DNA from: Trebonia sp963777905
GTDB taxonomy: Bacteria; Actinomycetota; Actinomycetes; Streptosporangiales; Streptosporangiaceae
Direction: 5' to 3'
DNA: 64,000 nucleotides
NCBI GenBank assembly: GCA_963777905.1
Contig: CAVZSM010000023.1
Coordinates: 19,730 to 83,729 of the forward strand
Below are positions 40,663 to 48,578 of this stretch, piece by piece. Both the position numbers and the translations under genes were made by a program. The notes beneath the pieces are model-generated. The model was not told the DNA's origin. It did no database searches and saw only the letters and a list, made by a program, of their open reading frames with translations. Within the stretch, counting starts at the first letter, position 1, and each line of letters starts with the position of its first letter.

Positions 40663-42059
40663 GGCACTTCCAGGTTGATCACCGTCGGGCCGCCCGCCGG
40701 GCTGGACACGACGAGCACGCCGTCGAACGCGGCCACCCGCCGCGCGACGCCCTGCAGGCCCGTGCCGCGCGACGGGTCCGCGCCGCCGGCCCCGTCGTCG
40801 GACACGGTGATCCGCAGCGAGCCGGACGAGTGCCGCAGGTCCACCTCCGCGGCGCCCGCGCCCGAGTGCTTCGCCACGTTGGCGAGCAGCTCGCTGACCG
40901 CGAAGTAGCCGGCGGACTCCACCGGCGCAGGCAGCCGGCCGTCGAGCGGCCCGGTCACCTGGACCCGCAGCGGGCTGTCCAGGGCCAGCGCCCTGATCGC
41001 GTCGGCCAGGCCCCGGTCGGCGAGCACCGGCGGGTGGATGCCGCGCACGAGGTCGCGCAGCTCCGCCAGCGCGCGCGCCGAGGCGTCCCGCGCCTCGTAC
41101 AGCAGGGCACGCGCCGCGGCCGGGTCGGTGTCGATCAGCCGTCCGGCGGCGTCCAGGGTCAGGCCCATCGCGACCAGCCGTGCCTGCGCCCCGTCGTGCA
41201 GGTCGCGCTCGATCCGCCGCAGCTCCGCCGCGCCGGTGTCCAGCGTCTCGCGCCGCGTCTGCGCCAGCTGCTCGACCCGCAGCGCGAGCTCGGCCTCCCG
41301 CGACGGCGTGAGCACCAGCCTGGCGAGGCCGCCGTAGCCGCGCAGCGCCACCGGGGCGGTCCCGAGCCCGAGCGCCACGAGCGTCACGCCGATGGCCAGC
41401 AGCACGGTCGGCGTGTTGCCGGGGAACGCGGGCGGCGCCACCCAGCGGCTCACCCCGTGCATCCCCGGCACGGCGGCCGAGCCAGGGACGAGGAAGGCGA
41501 CCACGCCGAAACCCACCATCATGACCGGCGCCAGCAGCAGCACCCACCCGACGACCAGGTTGACTACCAGCCACGCCGTGTCTCGCCAGGTGCTCACGTC
41601 GTTGAGCAGCCAGCTCATCCGCTGCTGGTATCCGAGCCGCCGCCGGCCCCGCTGGCGGGCTGGTCCCGCAGGAACCGGTACGGGCGCGTACGCGGCGCCG
41701 ATCGCCACCCCGCACCACTGAGCCGACAGCCGCCTGGTCAGCATCGCCAGCCGCCGCGTGGCCAGCAGCGCTGCAGGCAGCACGAGCCGGCAGCAGGCCA
41801 GCCCGAGCAAGAGAGCGAACAGGTCGCGCGCATCCTGGCCGTCGAAGGCAAGGCCGTGACTCAGCTGGTACTTGAGGAACTGTCCCAGGCCGAGCGTGGC
41901 GAGGATCAGAGGCGCGGCCAGCAGCGCCAACAGCACCGCCCCGGCCAGGAGCAGCCCGAAGAGCGCCAGGGCGTGCCCGAGTGCGAGCATCCGCCCAGGG
42001 AACCCCGGCCGAAGCCGCGGCCCGGTCGCTTCGCGAGCGCCGGCCGCCACGCCATTCAT
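40647..42059 (-). CDS. Sensor histidine kinase (HisKA_3 type)
   Basis: About 470 residues. Hydrophobic segments near residues 27-60, 80-105, 170-205 and 220-250 form the membrane sensor. The phospho-acceptor His lies in RRIERDLHDGAQARLVAMGL (about residue 287), and the ATPase domain shows ELLANVAKHSGAG (N box) and DDGAGGADPSRGTGLQG. This is the LiaS/DesK-like class partnered with NarL regulators. GGAGG precedes two adjacent ATGs (42062, 42059); the second has the better spacing. Divergent from an ABC exporter that it may control. Confidence 0.9.
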   Translation of the reverse strand: MNGVAAGAREATGPRLRPGFPGRMLALGHALALFGLLLAGAVLLALLAAPLILATLGLGQFLKYQLSHGLAFDGQDARDLFALLLGLACCRLVLPAALLATRRLAMLTRRLSAQWCGVAIGAAYAPVPVPAGPARQRGRRRLGYQQRMSWLLNDVSTWRDTAWLVVNLVVGWVLLLAPVMMVGFGVVAFLVPGSAAVPGMHGVSRWVAPPAFPGNTPTVLLAIGVTLVALGLGTAPVALRGYGGLARLVLTPSREAELALRVEQLAQTRRETLDTGAAELRRIERDLHDGAQARLVAMGLTLDAAGRLIDTDPAAARALLYEARDASARALAELRDLVRGIHPPVLADRGLADAIRALALDSPLRVQVTGPLDGRLPAPVESAGYFAVSELLANVAKHSGAGAAEVDLRHSSGSLRITVSDDGAGGADPSRGTGLQGVARRVAAFDGVLVVSSPAGGPTVINLEVPCKLS

Positions 42060-42120
42060 CATTCCTCCAGTCTGCCGCCCGGCCGCCGTGGCCGCAGTGG
42101 CGCCAGACACCGGAACCACG

Positions 42121-42138
42121 GGTGTACCTAGGTCCACC
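42121..42138. promoter_or_regulatory. Palindrome in the kinase/ABC exporter divergent region
   Basis: GGTGTACCT and AGGTCCACC are 9-bp arms matching at 8 positions around the CCTAGG centre. It lies between the two divergent starts. NarL-type regulators bind such short palindromes, so autoregulation and control of the exporter are plausible. Confidence 0.45.
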
Positions 42139-42197
42139 ACAGGACGCCGCTCAGCCGTATGTCGCCGTGACCGGCCCGCTTCCTACCGTAACCAGTC

Positions 42198-42935
42198 ATG
42201 AACGTCATAGAGACGAGCGAACTCGGCAAGCGGTACCGCCGCCGGTGGGCGCTGCACGACTGCACGCTCACCATCCCCGGCGGCCACATCGTCGCCCTCG
42301 TCGGCCCGAACGGCGCCGGCAAGACCACCCTGCTCACCATGGCCGTCGGCCTGAACAGGCCCACCGCGGGCACGCTCACCGTGCTCGGCGGCGAGCCGCC
42401 GGGCTCCCCAGGCGCGCTCGACCACATCGCCTTCGTCGCCCAGGACGCGCCGCTGTACCGGACCCTGCCGGTCAGGGACATGCTGCACGTGGCGCGCAAC
42501 CTGAACCGCCGCTGGGACCAGCGACGCGCCGAAGACCGCCTCGGGCAGCTCGAGATTCCGCTCAGCCAGAAGGTCGGCGAGCTGTCCGGCGGCCAGAAGG
42601 CCCAGCTCGCGCTGACGATCGCGCTGGCCCGCCGCCCCGCGCTGCTGGTACTCGACGAGCCGCTGGCCGCGCTCGACCCGGTGGCCAGGGAGGACTTCCT
42701 CGCCTCCGTCGTCGCCGCGGCCGAAGAGGACGGGATCTCCGTGGTGCTGTCCTCGCACGTGCTGGCCGACCTGGAACGGGTCGCCAGCTACCTGATCGTG
42801 CTGACCCAGGGCCAGGTGCGGGTCTCCGGGCCGGTGCGGGACCTGCTCGCCACGCACGGGGCCGGGCTCGAGGAAATAGCTCTCCGTCATCTCCGGGCTG
42901 GGGTCCCGTCATCCAGAACGGAGGCGGGTCAATGA
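42198..42935 (+). CDS. ABC transporter ATP-binding protein
   Basis: A 245-residue ATPase subunit. Walker A is GPNGAGKTTLL (about residue 36), the signature GELSGGQKAQLAL, Walker B LLVLDEPLAALDP and the switch His lies in VVLSSHVLADLERV. Drug or peptide export is the usual role of this class. It overlaps the permease gene by 4 nt and is divergent from the histidine kinase. Confidence 0.92.
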   Translation: MNVIETSELGKRYRRRWALHDCTLTIPGGHIVALVGPNGAGKTTLLTMAVGLNRPTAGTLTVLGGEPPGSPGALDHIAFVAQDAPLYRTLPVRDMLHVARNLNRRWDQRRAEDRLGQLEIPLSQKVGELSGGQKAQLALTIALARRPALLVLDEPLAALDPVAREDFLASVVAAAEEDGISVVLSSHVLADLERVASYLIVLTQGQVRVSGPVRDLLATHGAGLEEIALRHLRAGVPSSRTEAGQ

Positions 42936-43981
42936 CGACGCGAACCCTTGCTCCCGGCGCGGGGGCGGCCATCGGGCGGCGTCCCGTCCCGTGGTCCAGA
43001 CTCGCCTGGGTGACGCTGCGGCAGCGCCGCGGCCTGCTCATCGGCGGCGGTGCGCTGCTCGGGGTGTTCGCCGTCTACATGGTGGTCATGGCGGTCATCC
43101 AGCACAATGCCTACGCCGCGGTGGCCGCCTGCCATCCGGCCGCCGCGCTCAAGTGCCAGCAGCTGAACAACTCGTTCTACCGCAGCTACTGGGGCGGCGG
43201 CGCCGGGCCGGTGATCGCCGGCGGCGGCGCGCAGACTGTCTCCAGCCTGCTGTTCGCCATCCCGGTGCTGCTCGGCGCCTTCGCCGGGGCGCCGCTGCTG
43301 GCGCGGGAACTGGAAAGCGGCACCTTCCGGTTCGCGTGGACGCAAGGCGCCGGCCGGACCCGGTGGGCGCTCAGCACGCTCGTGCTGCCCGCCCTGCTTC
43401 TGGTCGCGGCGACCGGAGCGTTCACCGGGATCTTCTACTGGTACTTCTGGCCGTTCCTCGCCGACAACCAGGTCAGCGAGATGCTGCCGCTCGCCTTCGC
43501 CCTGCTCGGGGTGGCGTTCGCCGCGTGGACGCTGCTGGCCTACTCGCTGGCTGCGTTCCTCGGCACCCTGTTCCGCCGGACGCTGCCGGCCATGGCCGTC
43601 ACGCTCGTCGGCTACATCGTGCTCGCGATGGCGACCGCGCTCGCGATCAGGCCGCACTACGCCACTCCGGTGACCGTTCGGGGCTGGAACAACACCTCTG
43701 CCTGGATCATGAGCCAGTGGGTCAAGGCGCCGGACGGACAGGTGCTGAGCCAGTCGGCCGTCAACAGCCTGTCTCAGCACGCGCCCCCCAGCGTGCAGAA
43801 CTCCTCCAGCCCGGACGCGTTCACCACCTGGCTGACCCAGCACGGCTACACGCTGTGGCAGTCCGTCCAGCCGGACTCGCGGTTCTGGCAGTTTCAGCTG
43901 ACCGAGGGCGCGTGGCTGCTCGTGGTCAGCAGCCTGCTCATCGCCGCCACGGTGTGGCTGGTCCGGCGGCGCGGCGCGTGA
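42932..43981 (+). CDS. ABC transporter permease
   Basis: A 349-residue membrane subunit with six hydrophobic segments: about residues 30-52, 105-125, 155-180, 190-215, 220-240 and 325-343. A large extracytoplasmic loop of about 80 residues (245-320, Trp/Ser/Gln-rich) precedes the last helix. PLLARELESGTFRFAWTQG is the recognisable ABC-2-type stretch. ATGA overlap with the ATPase gene. The last 88 nt are also read on the other strand as the end of a small basic protein. Confidence 0.88.
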   Translation: MTTRTLAPGAGAAIGRRPVPWSRLAWVTLRQRRGLLIGGGALLGVFAVYMVVMAVIQHNAYAAVAACHPAAALKCQQLNNSFYRSYWGGGAGPVIAGGGAQTVSSLLFAIPVLLGAFAGAPLLARELESGTFRFAWTQGAGRTRWALSTLVLPALLLVAATGAFTGIFYWYFWPFLADNQVSEMLPLAFALLGVAFAAWTLLAYSLAAFLGTLFRRTLPAMAVTLVGYIVLAMATALAIRPHYATPVTVRGWNNTSAWIMSQWVKAPDGQVLSQSAVNSLSQHAPPSVQNSSSPDAFTTWLTQHGYTLWQSVQPDSRFWQFQLTEGAWLLVVSSLLIAATVWLVRRRGA

Positions 43982-44088
43982 CGGGCCGTCGCCCTGGCCT
44001 GGCGGGCGCGCCGCGCCCGGTCGGCACGCTGCCGGGCATCGGCGAGGTTCGCGTCGGCTACGGCCTGGATCATCAGCGAGTACGTCAT
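43894..44088 (-). CDS. Small basic protein of unknown function
   Basis: A 64-residue Arg/Ala-rich protein that opens with TYSLMIQAVADANLADARQR, then RADRARRARQARATARHA. Small proteins with this pattern occur in many actinomycetes. A good AGGAG ribosome-binding site stands 6 nt before the ATG, and a perfect inverted repeat (44097-44126) lies just upstream. The last third overlaps the permease gene in antisense, so the exact end may differ. No function can be given; the basic helix could bind nucleic acid or membranes. Confidence 0.5.
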   Translation of the reverse strand: MTYSLMIQAVADANLADARQRADRARRARQARATARHAPRRRTSHTVAAMSRLLTTSSHAPSVS

Positions 44089-44096
44089 GACTGCTC

Positions 44097-44126
44097 CTAG
44101 CGAGTCGTTCGTGTCACTCTCGCTAG
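44097..44126. promoter_or_regulatory. Inverted repeat upstream of the small basic protein
   Basis: CTAGCGAG (44097-44104) and CTCGCTAG (44119-44126) are exact reverse complements separated by 14 nt. The site ends 9 nt from the small gene's start and overlaps its ribosome-binding region, so it could be an operator or an mRNA hairpin that hides the start. Confidence 0.5.
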
Positions 44127-44219
44127 TAGGACTAGGCCGCGACAGGCGAACTCATCGTCCGTCAGCCGATGACTTCCGGCCCCTCGCCACGTCGCAGCTA
44201 GATGGTGCGCGTCCGGTAG

Positions 44220-44273
44220 GTGGTGGATGTGACATCGTCGACACTCTTTGGTGGACGATGTCACATCGACCAC
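44220..44273. terminator. 20-bp hairpin downstream of hemE
   Basis: Arms 44220-44239 and 44254-44273 pair at 19 of 20 positions around a 14-nt loop (core GATGTGACATCGTC). It starts 17 nt beyond the hemE stop. A terminator without a U-run is the simplest reading; a regulator site is the alternative. Confidence 0.6.
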
Positions 44274-44289
44274 GTTGGGGCGGGCCGTG

Positions 44290-45339
44290 TTAGGCGGGGG
44301 TGCGGGCGGAGGCCTCGTGCACGAGGTCCGTCAGGCGGGCCAGGGTGTCCGGGCTGGTTTCCGGCAGCACGCCGTGGCCCAGGTTGAACACGTGGCCATC
44401 GGCGGACCGGCCCGCGGCCAGCACCTCGCCGGCCCGCGCCGCCACGACGTCCCAGGGCGCCAGCAGCACGGCGGGGTCCAGGTTGCCCTGCAGCGCCGTG
44501 CCCGGCCGCACCCGGCGGGCCGCCTCGTCGAGCGGGACACGCCAGTCCACGCCGACCACGTCCGCGCCCGCCTCGGCGAGCAGGCCGAGCAGCTCCCCGG
44601 TGCCGACGCCGAAGTGGATCCGCGGCACTCCCGACGGCGCGAGCGCGGCGAAGATCCGCGACGTGTGCGGCAGGATCGCCTGCCGGTAGTCCGCCGGGCT
44701 GACCGCGCCCGCCCAGGAGTCGAACAGCTGCACGGCCGACGCGCCGGCCGCGACCTGCACGCGCAGGAACGAGATCGTGATGTCGGTGAGCCGCCCGAGC
44801 AGCGCGTGCCACAGCCCGGGGTCGCCGTACATCATGGCCTTGGTGCGGTCGTGGCTCTTCGACGGGCCGCCCTCGATGAGGTAGGTCGCGAGCGTGAACG
44901 GGCCGCCGGCGAAGCCGATCAGCGGCCGCGGGCCGAGCTCGCCGACCAGGGACCGCACCGCCGCGGTGATGTAGGGCACGTCGCCGGGCTCGAGCGGGCG
45001 CAGCCGGGACACGTCGCCCAGCGCGCGGAACGGCTGGCCGACCACCGGGCCGACGCCGGGCTTGATGTCCACGTCGACGCCCACCGCGCGCAGCGGGACC
45101 ACGATGTCGCTGAACAGGATCGCGGCGTCCACGTCGTACCGGCGCAACGGCTGCAGGGTGATCTCGGTGATCAGCTCGGGGCGGGTGCACGCCTCCCGCA
45201 TCGGGACGCCCTCCCTGACCCTGTGGTACTCGGGCAGCGAACGGCCCGCCTGGCGCATGAACCAGACCGGGGTGTACGGCACCGGCTCCCCCCGGCAGGC
45301 GCGGATGAAGGGCGATGTGGTCTGGGGCTGGGTCACCAC
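44290..45339 (-). CDS. hemE: Uroporphyrinogen decarboxylase
   Basis: A 349-residue enzyme that removes four acetate carboxyls from uroporphyrinogen III to give coproporphyrinogen III, the substrate of CgoX. Signature stretches: TPVWFMRQAGRSLPEYH (about residue 23), the catalytic Asp in AAILFSDIVVPL (about 78), FAGGPFTLATYLIEGG and GHVFNLGHGVLPET. GTG at 45339 begins the gene. It is divergent from the zinc-ribbon/DUF3000 gene, a neighbour typical of actinomycetes. Confidence 0.96.
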   Translation of the reverse strand: MVTQPQTTSPFIRACRGEPVPYTPVWFMRQAGRSLPEYHRVREGVPMREACTRPELITEITLQPLRRYDVDAAILFSDIVVPLRAVGVDVDIKPGVGPVVGQPFRALGDVSRLRPLEPGDVPYITAAVRSLVGELGPRPLIGFAGGPFTLATYLIEGGPSKSHDRTKAMMYGDPGLWHALLGRLTDITISFLRVQVAAGASAVQLFDSWAGAVSPADYRQAILPHTSRIFAALAPSGVPRIHFGVGTGELLGLLAEAGADVVGVDWRVPLDEAARRVRPGTALQGNLDPAVLLAPWDVVAARAGEVLAAGRSADGHVFNLGHGVLPETSPDTLARLTDLVHEASARTPA

Positions 45340-45495
45340 GGGATTTTCTCACAGGCCGCGGGGCCCGAGGACCGGCGCCCCTGCGCCCTCGCCAGCCCGG
45401 CGACACGCCGCCCGATATCCCCCGGAATCGCCGTCGTACATGCCAAGATCGGGACGAGTCTCGCCATCTCCGGTCGACGCGAAAGGGACGCAGCG

Positions 45496-46356
45496 ATGAG
45501 CCAGCCGCTTGGAAACTGTCCCGGATGTGGTGGCGACGAGCCTTTCGAGCAGATCCATCCTGCTGACTGCCCGGACGCGGACGGCGGCGACTGCCCCGAG
45601 TTCATGTGCACCGGGTGCGGCGCCGCGGTCATCATGGGCACCGTGGGCGGCGAGGCCACAGCCGAGTACCGGCCCGTCCGTGCCGCGTTACAGCCGGGGC
45701 CAGCAACGACGTACGCTCGGGCCATGAGGTTGGCGGATGGGCCCGCGCCGGCGACGGCGAGCGGGCAGGCGCCTGCGCCGGACAGCGAAGCCATATTTGC
45801 CGCCGCGGTGGCGGCGTTCGAGGCAGGCCGCAACGCGGTCGCCGAGGTGCGGGACGACATCATGTTCGAGGATCACCCGGCGCCGCGGCGGCTCGCCCCC
45901 TACGCGGCGGCGATGGCCGCCACCGCGTTCAGGGACGGCGTGGAGGCGGGCGACGGCCGGATCGTGCTGCTCTACGACCCGGACGGCCACGAGGGCTGGA
46001 CGGGATCGTTCCGCGTGGTGGCCCAGGTGCACGCCGACGTGGAGGAGGAGATGGCCGCCGACCCGCTGCTCGGCGAGGTCGGCTGGAGCTGGCTGACGGA
46101 GGCGCTCGACCTGCACGCGCCCGGCTACTCCGCGCCCAGCGGGACGGTGACCCGGGTGATCACGGAGGGCTTCGGCGTCAAGGACGGCGAGCCGCCGGCG
46201 ACCGGGTTCGAGCTGCGCGCCTCCTGGTGCCCGGGTGACGATGACTTCGGCGGCGACGTCGCCGCCTGGTGTGACCTGATCGCCGCCGCCGCCGGCCTGC
46301 CGGCGCAGCCGCCGGGCACCAGGGCGCTGCGGTCTGGCGGGCGGCGTCGCCGGTGA
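45496..46356 (+). CDS. DUF3000 protein with an N-terminal zinc-ribbon extension
   Basis: A 286-residue frame. Residues 1-50 form a small zinc-ribbon-like unit with CPGCGG and CTGCGA plus two more Cys (PADCPDAD, GGDCPE). From about residue 77 (ATG at 45724) comes a complete DUF3000 domain: AVAEVRDDIMFEDHPAPRRL, LYDPDGHEGWTGSFRVVAQV and WSWLTEALDLHAPGYSAPSG. The two units are normally separate genes. Here no stop divides them, and AAAGGGA precedes the first ATG. It may be a true fusion or a lost stop codon. Function unknown; DUF3000 genes neighbour hemE and RNase D in many actinomycetes. Confidence 0.78.
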   Translation: MSQPLGNCPGCGGDEPFEQIHPADCPDADGGDCPEFMCTGCGAAVIMGTVGGEATAEYRPVRAALQPGPATTYARAMRLADGPAPATASGQAPAPDSEAIFAAAVAAFEAGRNAVAEVRDDIMFEDHPAPRRLAPYAAAMAATAFRDGVEAGDGRIVLLYDPDGHEGWTGSFRVVAQVHADVEEEMAADPLLGEVGWSWLTEALDLHAPGYSAPSGTVTRVITEGFGVKDGEPPATGFELRASWCPGDDDFGGDVAAWCDLIAAAAGLPAQPPGTRALRSGGRRRR

Positions 46357-47783
46357 CGGCCGGCGAGGAACCGGCCGGGGTACCCCTGCCTGAGGTCATT
46401 GAGCCCGAGGTCACTGAGCCCGAGATCACTGAGCCCGAGATCACTGAGCCCGAGATCACCGATGCCCCGCTGACGGAGACGGTAGCGGAGCAGGTCAGCG
46501 GGCGGGAGGTCGTCGACCTCACCGAGCCGAGCGACGGGCTGCCGCCGGTGATCGCCGCGCCTGACGAGCTGGCCGAAGCGGTGCGGCGGCTCGCGGCGGG
46601 CACCGGCCCGGTCGCCGTGGACGCGGAACGGGCCTCTGGCTACCGGTACGGGCAGCGCGCCTACCTGGTGCAGCTGCGCCGGGAAGGCGCCGGGACCATG
46701 CTGATCGACCCGATCGCCTGCCCGGACCTCAGCGGCGTCGACGCCGCGCTCAGCGGCGTCGAGGCGGTGCTGCACGCCGCGCCGCAGGACCTGCCCTGCC
46801 TGGCCGAGGTCGGGTACCGGCCCCGGCTGGTGTTCGACACCGAGCTGGCCGCGCGGCTGCTCGGCTACCCACGGGTGGCGCTGGGCACGATGCTCGAGGG
46901 GGTGCTCGGCTACCGGCTGGCCAAGGAGCATTCGGCCGCCGACTGGTCGGTCCGGCCGCTGTCGGCGGAGATGCTCAAGTACGCGGCGCTCGACGTGGAG
47001 GTGCTCACCGACCTGCGGGACGCGCTGGCGGAGCAGCTCGCTGAGCAGGGGAAAACAGAGTGGGCCAGGCAGGAGTTCGCGGCGGAGGCGGCGGCGCCGC
47101 CCCCGCCGCCCCGGGCCGACCCGTGGCGGCGCACCTCGGGCATCCACCGGGTACGGACCAGGCGCGGGCTCGCCGTCGTCCGCGAGCTGTGGAATGTCAG
47201 GGACGAGATCGCCAGGGACGCCGACCTGTCGCCGCGCCGGGTGCTGGCCGACCAGGCGATCATCGAGGCGGCCCGGCTGCCTGTCACAGGGCAGCCCCCC
47301 CTCACCCGGCCGCAGCTCGAGAAGATCGGCGGATTCCGCGCGCGGAACGCGCGCAGGCACTCGGCGCGCTGGCTCACCGCGGTGCTCCGCGCCCGCGAGC
47401 TCGGCGACGATGAGCTGCCCGAGGTCACGGGGCCCGCGACGATCCCTGGACCGCCGCCCGCGCACCGCTGGTCCGAGCGCGACCCGGACGCCGCCGCGCG
47501 GCTGGCCGCCGCGCGGGAGGCGGTCACCGCGGTCGCCGAGGCGCACCGGCTGCCCACAGAGAACCTGCTCGCACCGGACACGGTCCGCCGGATCACCTGG
47601 GAACCGCCGCAGCCGGCCACGCCGGAGACGGTCGCCGCCGCGCTGGCCGGCTACGGCGCCAGGCCCTGGCAGGTGGAGCTGACCGCCGGGCCGCTCGCGG
47701 CGGCGTTCGCCGCGGCCGCGGCCGCCCCGCCCCCCGGTCCTGACGGGCCTGCTGAGGCCGAGGGCCAGCCGGGCCCGCGCTAG
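46353..47783 (+). CDS. Ribonuclease D-like 3'-5' exonuclease with HRDC domain
   Basis: A 476-residue DEDD-family exonuclease. Exo I is PVAVDAERASGYRY (about residue 88), Exo II HAAPQDLPCL and Exo III YAALDVEVL. An HRDC nucleic-acid-binding domain covers about residues 270-345 (ARRRGLAVVRELWNVRDEIA-like region and LADQAIIEAARLP). The N-terminus has five acidic pentapeptide repeats (EVTEP/EITEP) and the C-terminus is Ala/Pro-rich. GTG at 46353 overlaps the DUF3000 stop (GTGA). tRNA or other RNA 3'-end trimming is expected. Confidence 0.9.
   Translation: MTAGEEPAGVPLPEVIEPEVTEPEITEPEITEPEITDAPLTETVAEQVSGREVVDLTEPSDGLPPVIAAPDELAEAVRRLAAGTGPVAVDAERASGYRYGQRAYLVQLRREGAGTMLIDPIACPDLSGVDAALSGVEAVLHAAPQDLPCLAEVGYRPRLVFDTELAARLLGYPRVALGTMLEGVLGYRLAKEHSAADWSVRPLSAEMLKYAALDVEVLTDLRDALAEQLAEQGKTEWARQEFAAEAAAPPPPPRADPWRRTSGIHRVRTRRGLAVVRELWNVRDEIARDADLSPRRVLADQAIIEAARLPVTGQPPLTRPQLEKIGGFRARNARRHSARWLTAVLRARELGDDELPEVTGPATIPGPPPAHRWSERDPDAAARLAAAREAVTAVAEAHRLPTENLLAPDTVRRITWEPPQPATPETVAAALAGYGARPWQVELTAGPLAAAFAAAAAAPPPGPDGPAEAEGQPGPR
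46392..46466. repeat. 15-bp tandem repeat in the RNase D gene
   Basis: Five units of about GAGATCACTGAGCCC encode the acidic repeats EVIEP, EVTEP, EITEP, EITEP and EITDA. The middle units are nearly identical, so length variation between strains is likely. Confidence 0.85.
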
Positions 47784-47840
47784 CGGGAGACGCTGCGGGT
47801 AGTGTGGCCCGCAACGACGCGGGGCTGACGGGGAGGAACA

Positions 47841-48578
47841 GTGGCCGGACGACTGGCGACCGCCGCGTCCGCCGCCCTGCTCGCCGCCGTCGTGCCAAGG
47901 GCGGGGAAGCCGCCGCTGCCTTCGTTCCTGTCCGCCGTGCAGGGCCCGCTCGACCACTACGGCATCTGGGCGGTCGGGCTGCTGGTGCTGCTGGAGAACA
48001 TCGGCTTGCCGGTGATCCCCGGCGAGCTGGGGCTGATCGCCGGGGCGATCTACGCGGGCACCGGGGAGCTCAACGTCGTCGCGGTCGGGGTGACCGCGGT
48101 CATCGCCGCCGTCGTCGGCTCCGAGATCGGGTACTTCATCGGCCGCCTCGGCGGCCGGGTCCTGGTGCTCAGGTTCGGCAGATACGTGTTCGTCAGGGAG
48201 CATCACCTGGACCGCGCCGAGCGCGCGGTCGACAAGTACGGCGGCTTTCTCGTGGTCTTCGCCAGGTTCATTGTCGGGCTGCGCGAGCTCATCGGCATCA
48301 TCGCCGGGGTGACCGGGATGCGGGTGGTCACGTTCACCATATTCAACGTGATCGGCGCGGTCGCCTGGGTGGGCACCTGGATGACCCTCGGCAACCTGGC
48401 CGGCGCCCACATCGCCGCGATCTACGCCGACGTCACCAGGTACTTCGTCTACGCGATCATCGCGGCGGCGGTGGCGCTCGCCGTCTGGATCGGGCTGCGG
48501 GTGCGGGCCGCCCGCAAGCGGCGGGCCGCCGGCGGCGCCGGGGAGCAGGTCGAGCCTCAGGCGTCCGACAGGTCGTAA
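47841..48578 (+). CDS. DedA-family membrane protein
   Basis: A 245-residue SNARE-associated/VTT-domain protein. Motifs: LLENIGLPVIPGELGL (E...GLP...PGE, about residue 51), GSEIGYFIGRLGG and FARFIVGLRELIGIIAGVTGM (about residues 141-161). Members flip undecaprenyl phosphate or phospholipids and affect pH homeostasis and drug resistance. GTG at 47841 with GGGGAGGA upstream. Its 3' end overlaps the convergent mutT1 gene by 22 nt. Confidence 0.9.
   Translation: MAGRLATAASAALLAAVVPRAGKPPLPSFLSAVQGPLDHYGIWAVGLLVLLENIGLPVIPGELGLIAGAIYAGTGELNVVAVGVTAVIAAVVGSEIGYFIGRLGGRVLVLRFGRYVFVREHHLDRAERAVDKYGGFLVVFARFIVGLRELIGIIAGVTGMRVVTFTIFNVIGAVAWVGTWMTLGNLAGAHIAAIYADVTRYFVYAIIAAAVALAVWIGLRVRAARKRRAAGGAGEQVEPQASDRS

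Noticed and set aside
44087..44293. 68-codon plus-strand frame between the permease gene and hemE
   Set aside because: It covers two inverted repeats and has no ribosome-binding site; the opposite-strand small protein has better support.
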